DNA of 7,451 bases, taken from positions 1 to 7,451 of the forward strand of contig CALFZM010000027.1 of NCBI GenBank assembly GCA_937952235.1, in the 5' to 3' direction. Below are positions 6,540 to 7,451 of this stretch, piece after piece. Below the pieces are notes generated by a model. The model was not told the origin of the DNA and did not search any database. It saw only the letters and a list, made by a program, of their open reading frames with translations. This DNA comes from an uncultured Opitutia bacterium. GTDB taxonomy: Bacteria; Verrucomicrobiota; Verrucomicrobiia; Opitutales; Opitutaceae. The position numbers and the translations under genes were made by a program. The stretch's first letter is position 1. Every line of letters begins with the position of its first letter.

Positions 6540-6980
6540 ATGAAGCCCCTTGTGCCCCTCTGCGTGGTCGCGCTCGCCCTCGGCGCGGCTAGAACGACGG
6601 TCGTGCCTGCGGCCGACACCAACTCGCCGGCGCCGCCGTCCGCCGCGGCGGAGCGCGGATTGGAAGGCCGGTTCGAAGGCCGCTGGAAGGGGCCGGACGA
6701 TACCACCGGTGACCTTCGCCTGGTCTTCAAGCGCGGCCGCGCCGCGTCCTGGGAGGTGGAGGCGTCGTTCACCTTCGAGGGCCGGGAATATCCGACGCGG
6801 ACGAAAGCCGTCCGCATCGACGGCGCGAGGATCGAGGTGGAGTTCGAGTGGTCGGCGGAAGGCAATCCGGCCGCGAGCCGGATTGTCGGCGAACTCCAGC
6901 AGGACACCTTGAAGGGAACCTACGAGACGTCGGGAGGTGCGGGTGAAACGCGCGGTACGTGGAGCGTTTCGCGGGCCTGA
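6540..6980 (+). CDS. Small secreted protein of unknown function
   Basis: This encodes 146 residues from the ATG at 6540; an in-frame ATG at 6528 would add four residues (MRGS). I prefer 6540 because it gives a typical Sec signal: MKPLVPLCVVALALGAA, with cleavage somewhere before about residue 26. Cys8 is too early for a lipobox, so it is probably not a lipoprotein. A Pro/Ala/Ser linker follows. The mature domain (about 42-146) is strand-rich and begins and ends with similar aromatic-Gly motifs, FEGRWKG and GTWSVSR; between them are LRLVFKRG, WEVEASFTFEG and RIEVEFEWS. This suggests a small beta-barrel or beta-sandwich, such as a lipocalin-like fold (inference). I do not recognise a named family. 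The next gene starts 15 bases after its stop codon, so the two are probably co-transcribed. Confidence 0.75.
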   Translation: MKPLVPLCVVALALGAARTTVVPAADTNSPAPPSAAAERGLEGRFEGRWKGPDDTTGDLRLVFKRGRAASWEVEASFTFEGREYPTRTKAVRIDGARIEVEFEWSAEGNPAASRIVGELQQDTLKGTYETSGGAGETRGTWSVSRA

Positions 6981-6984
6981 GGGG
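6979..6984 (+). promoter_or_regulatory. Shine-Dalgarno-like site for the LamG-like gene
   Basis: The purine run GAGGGG overlaps the TGA stop of the preceding gene and lies 11 bases before the ATG at 6996. It supports the choice of that start, although the spacing is slightly long. Confidence 0.45.
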
Positions 6985-6995
6985 GCTGACGTCGG

Positions 6996-7451
6996 ATGAC
7001 CGGCCTCCGCCCAGGTTCGCGGCCGGCCCGGTGCGCGGGGTGGCTTGCGATCGGGCTGCTGGTCTTTGCCGGCGCGGGGGCCTCGCCGGAAACGAGCGGC
7101 GTGAAGTGGAGCTTCGAAGCGCCGGCTCCGGGCGGGACCGTGGTTTTGCCAGAGGGAGCAAGGTTGCGCGCGGGCCGCATCGGGCGGGCGTTGTGGCTGG
7201 TGCCTGGTTCCTTCGGGTCGCCGGAAACGGCCACCGTGCGCGTCGGCGGTGATGGCGCGCGGGGAGGGGCCGTGAGCGACCCGCAGGACACGCCACTCAA
7301 TGTGGGTGGCCGCGACTGGACGCTGGACTGCTGGCTCTGGCTCGAGCGGGGAGCGGGCCCCGAAGGGGTGCTCTTCGAACTCGCCACCGTGGCCGGCGGG
7401 CACCGCCTGGTGACCCGCTGCAGCGTGTTCCCGGCGGAGGAGGCGGTGGGG
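6996..7451 (+). CDS. Secreted LamG/concanavalin-like protein, N-terminal part (3' end outside the window)
   Basis: The frame is open from the ATG at 6996 through the last base, giving 152 codons without a stop. The N-terminus has a signal peptide: Arg-containing start (MTGLRPGSRPARCAG), hydrophobic core WLAIGLLVFAGAGAS, and likely cleavage near ASPE. The mature part contains VKWSFEAP, GRIGRALWLVPG, LNVGGRDWTLDCWLWLE and EGVLFELAT. The pattern of DWTLDCWLWL followed by GVLFEL is typical of LamG-like jelly-roll domains, which bind carbohydrates or cell-surface ligands (family knowledge). In this kind of organism such domains occur at the N-terminus of larger secreted proteins, so the rest could carry other domains; this cannot be seen here. 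It starts 15 bases after the small secreted-protein gene and in the same frame, so it is probably in one operon with it. Confidence 0.8.
   Translation, partial: MTGLRPGSRPARCAGWLAIGLLVFAGAGASPETSGVKWSFEAPAPGGTVVLPEGARLRAGRIGRALWLVPGSFGSPETATVRVGGDGARGGAVSDPQDTPLNVGGRDWTLDCWLWLERGAGPEGVLFELATVAGGHRLVTRCSVFPAEEAVG

Noticed and set aside
6435..7403. 322-codon open frame on the minus strand
   Set aside because: It is Arg/Pro-rich without motifs and opposes two plus-strand genes that each begin with a good signal peptide.

Overview
This GC-rich window (many codons end in G or C) looks like chromosome of a polysaccharide-degrading Gram-negative bacterium. The Opitutaceae-like TonB-dependent receptor, the secreted sulfatase, the LamG-type protein and the non-Shine-Dalgarno starts together suggest the Verrucomicrobiota (Opitutales/Opitutaceae). 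That placement is inferred from protein style and was not tested.

Layout from left to right: (1) the 3' part of a TonB-dependent outer-membrane receptor gene, followed by a strong rho-independent terminator; (2) a 248-bp intergenic stretch with a solitary REP-like hairpin module and further GC hairpins; (3) a two-gene operon joined by an ATGA overlap. Its first gene is a Tat-exported protein with a helical-toroid plus beta-sandwich appearance, like heparinase or polysaccharide lyase proteins. Its second gene is a formylglycine (S1-type) sulfatase with an odd long N-terminus. (4) A 254-bp intergenic stretch between convergent genes, holding a degenerate CTTCGCG/CTTTGCG repeat and a very regular 76-bp REPIN-like inverted pair of the same hairpin module; (5) a minus-strand Gfo/Idh/MocA-family oxidoreductase; (6) a divergent plus-strand pair, a small secreted protein of unknown function and a secreted LamG-like protein that runs off the right edge.

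Working together (inference): the receptor could import oligosaccharides across the outer membrane. The toroid protein and the sulfatase would cleave and desulfate a sulfated, probably uronic-acid-containing glycan in the periplasm or outside the cell, and the oxidoreductase could act on a released sugar. The window shows no phage, CRISPR, tRNA or rRNA feature. The most unusual signals are the REP/REPIN-like module, with three copies that vary by compensatory base-pair changes, and the putative glycan-active toroid enzyme, which I cannot assign to a named family.
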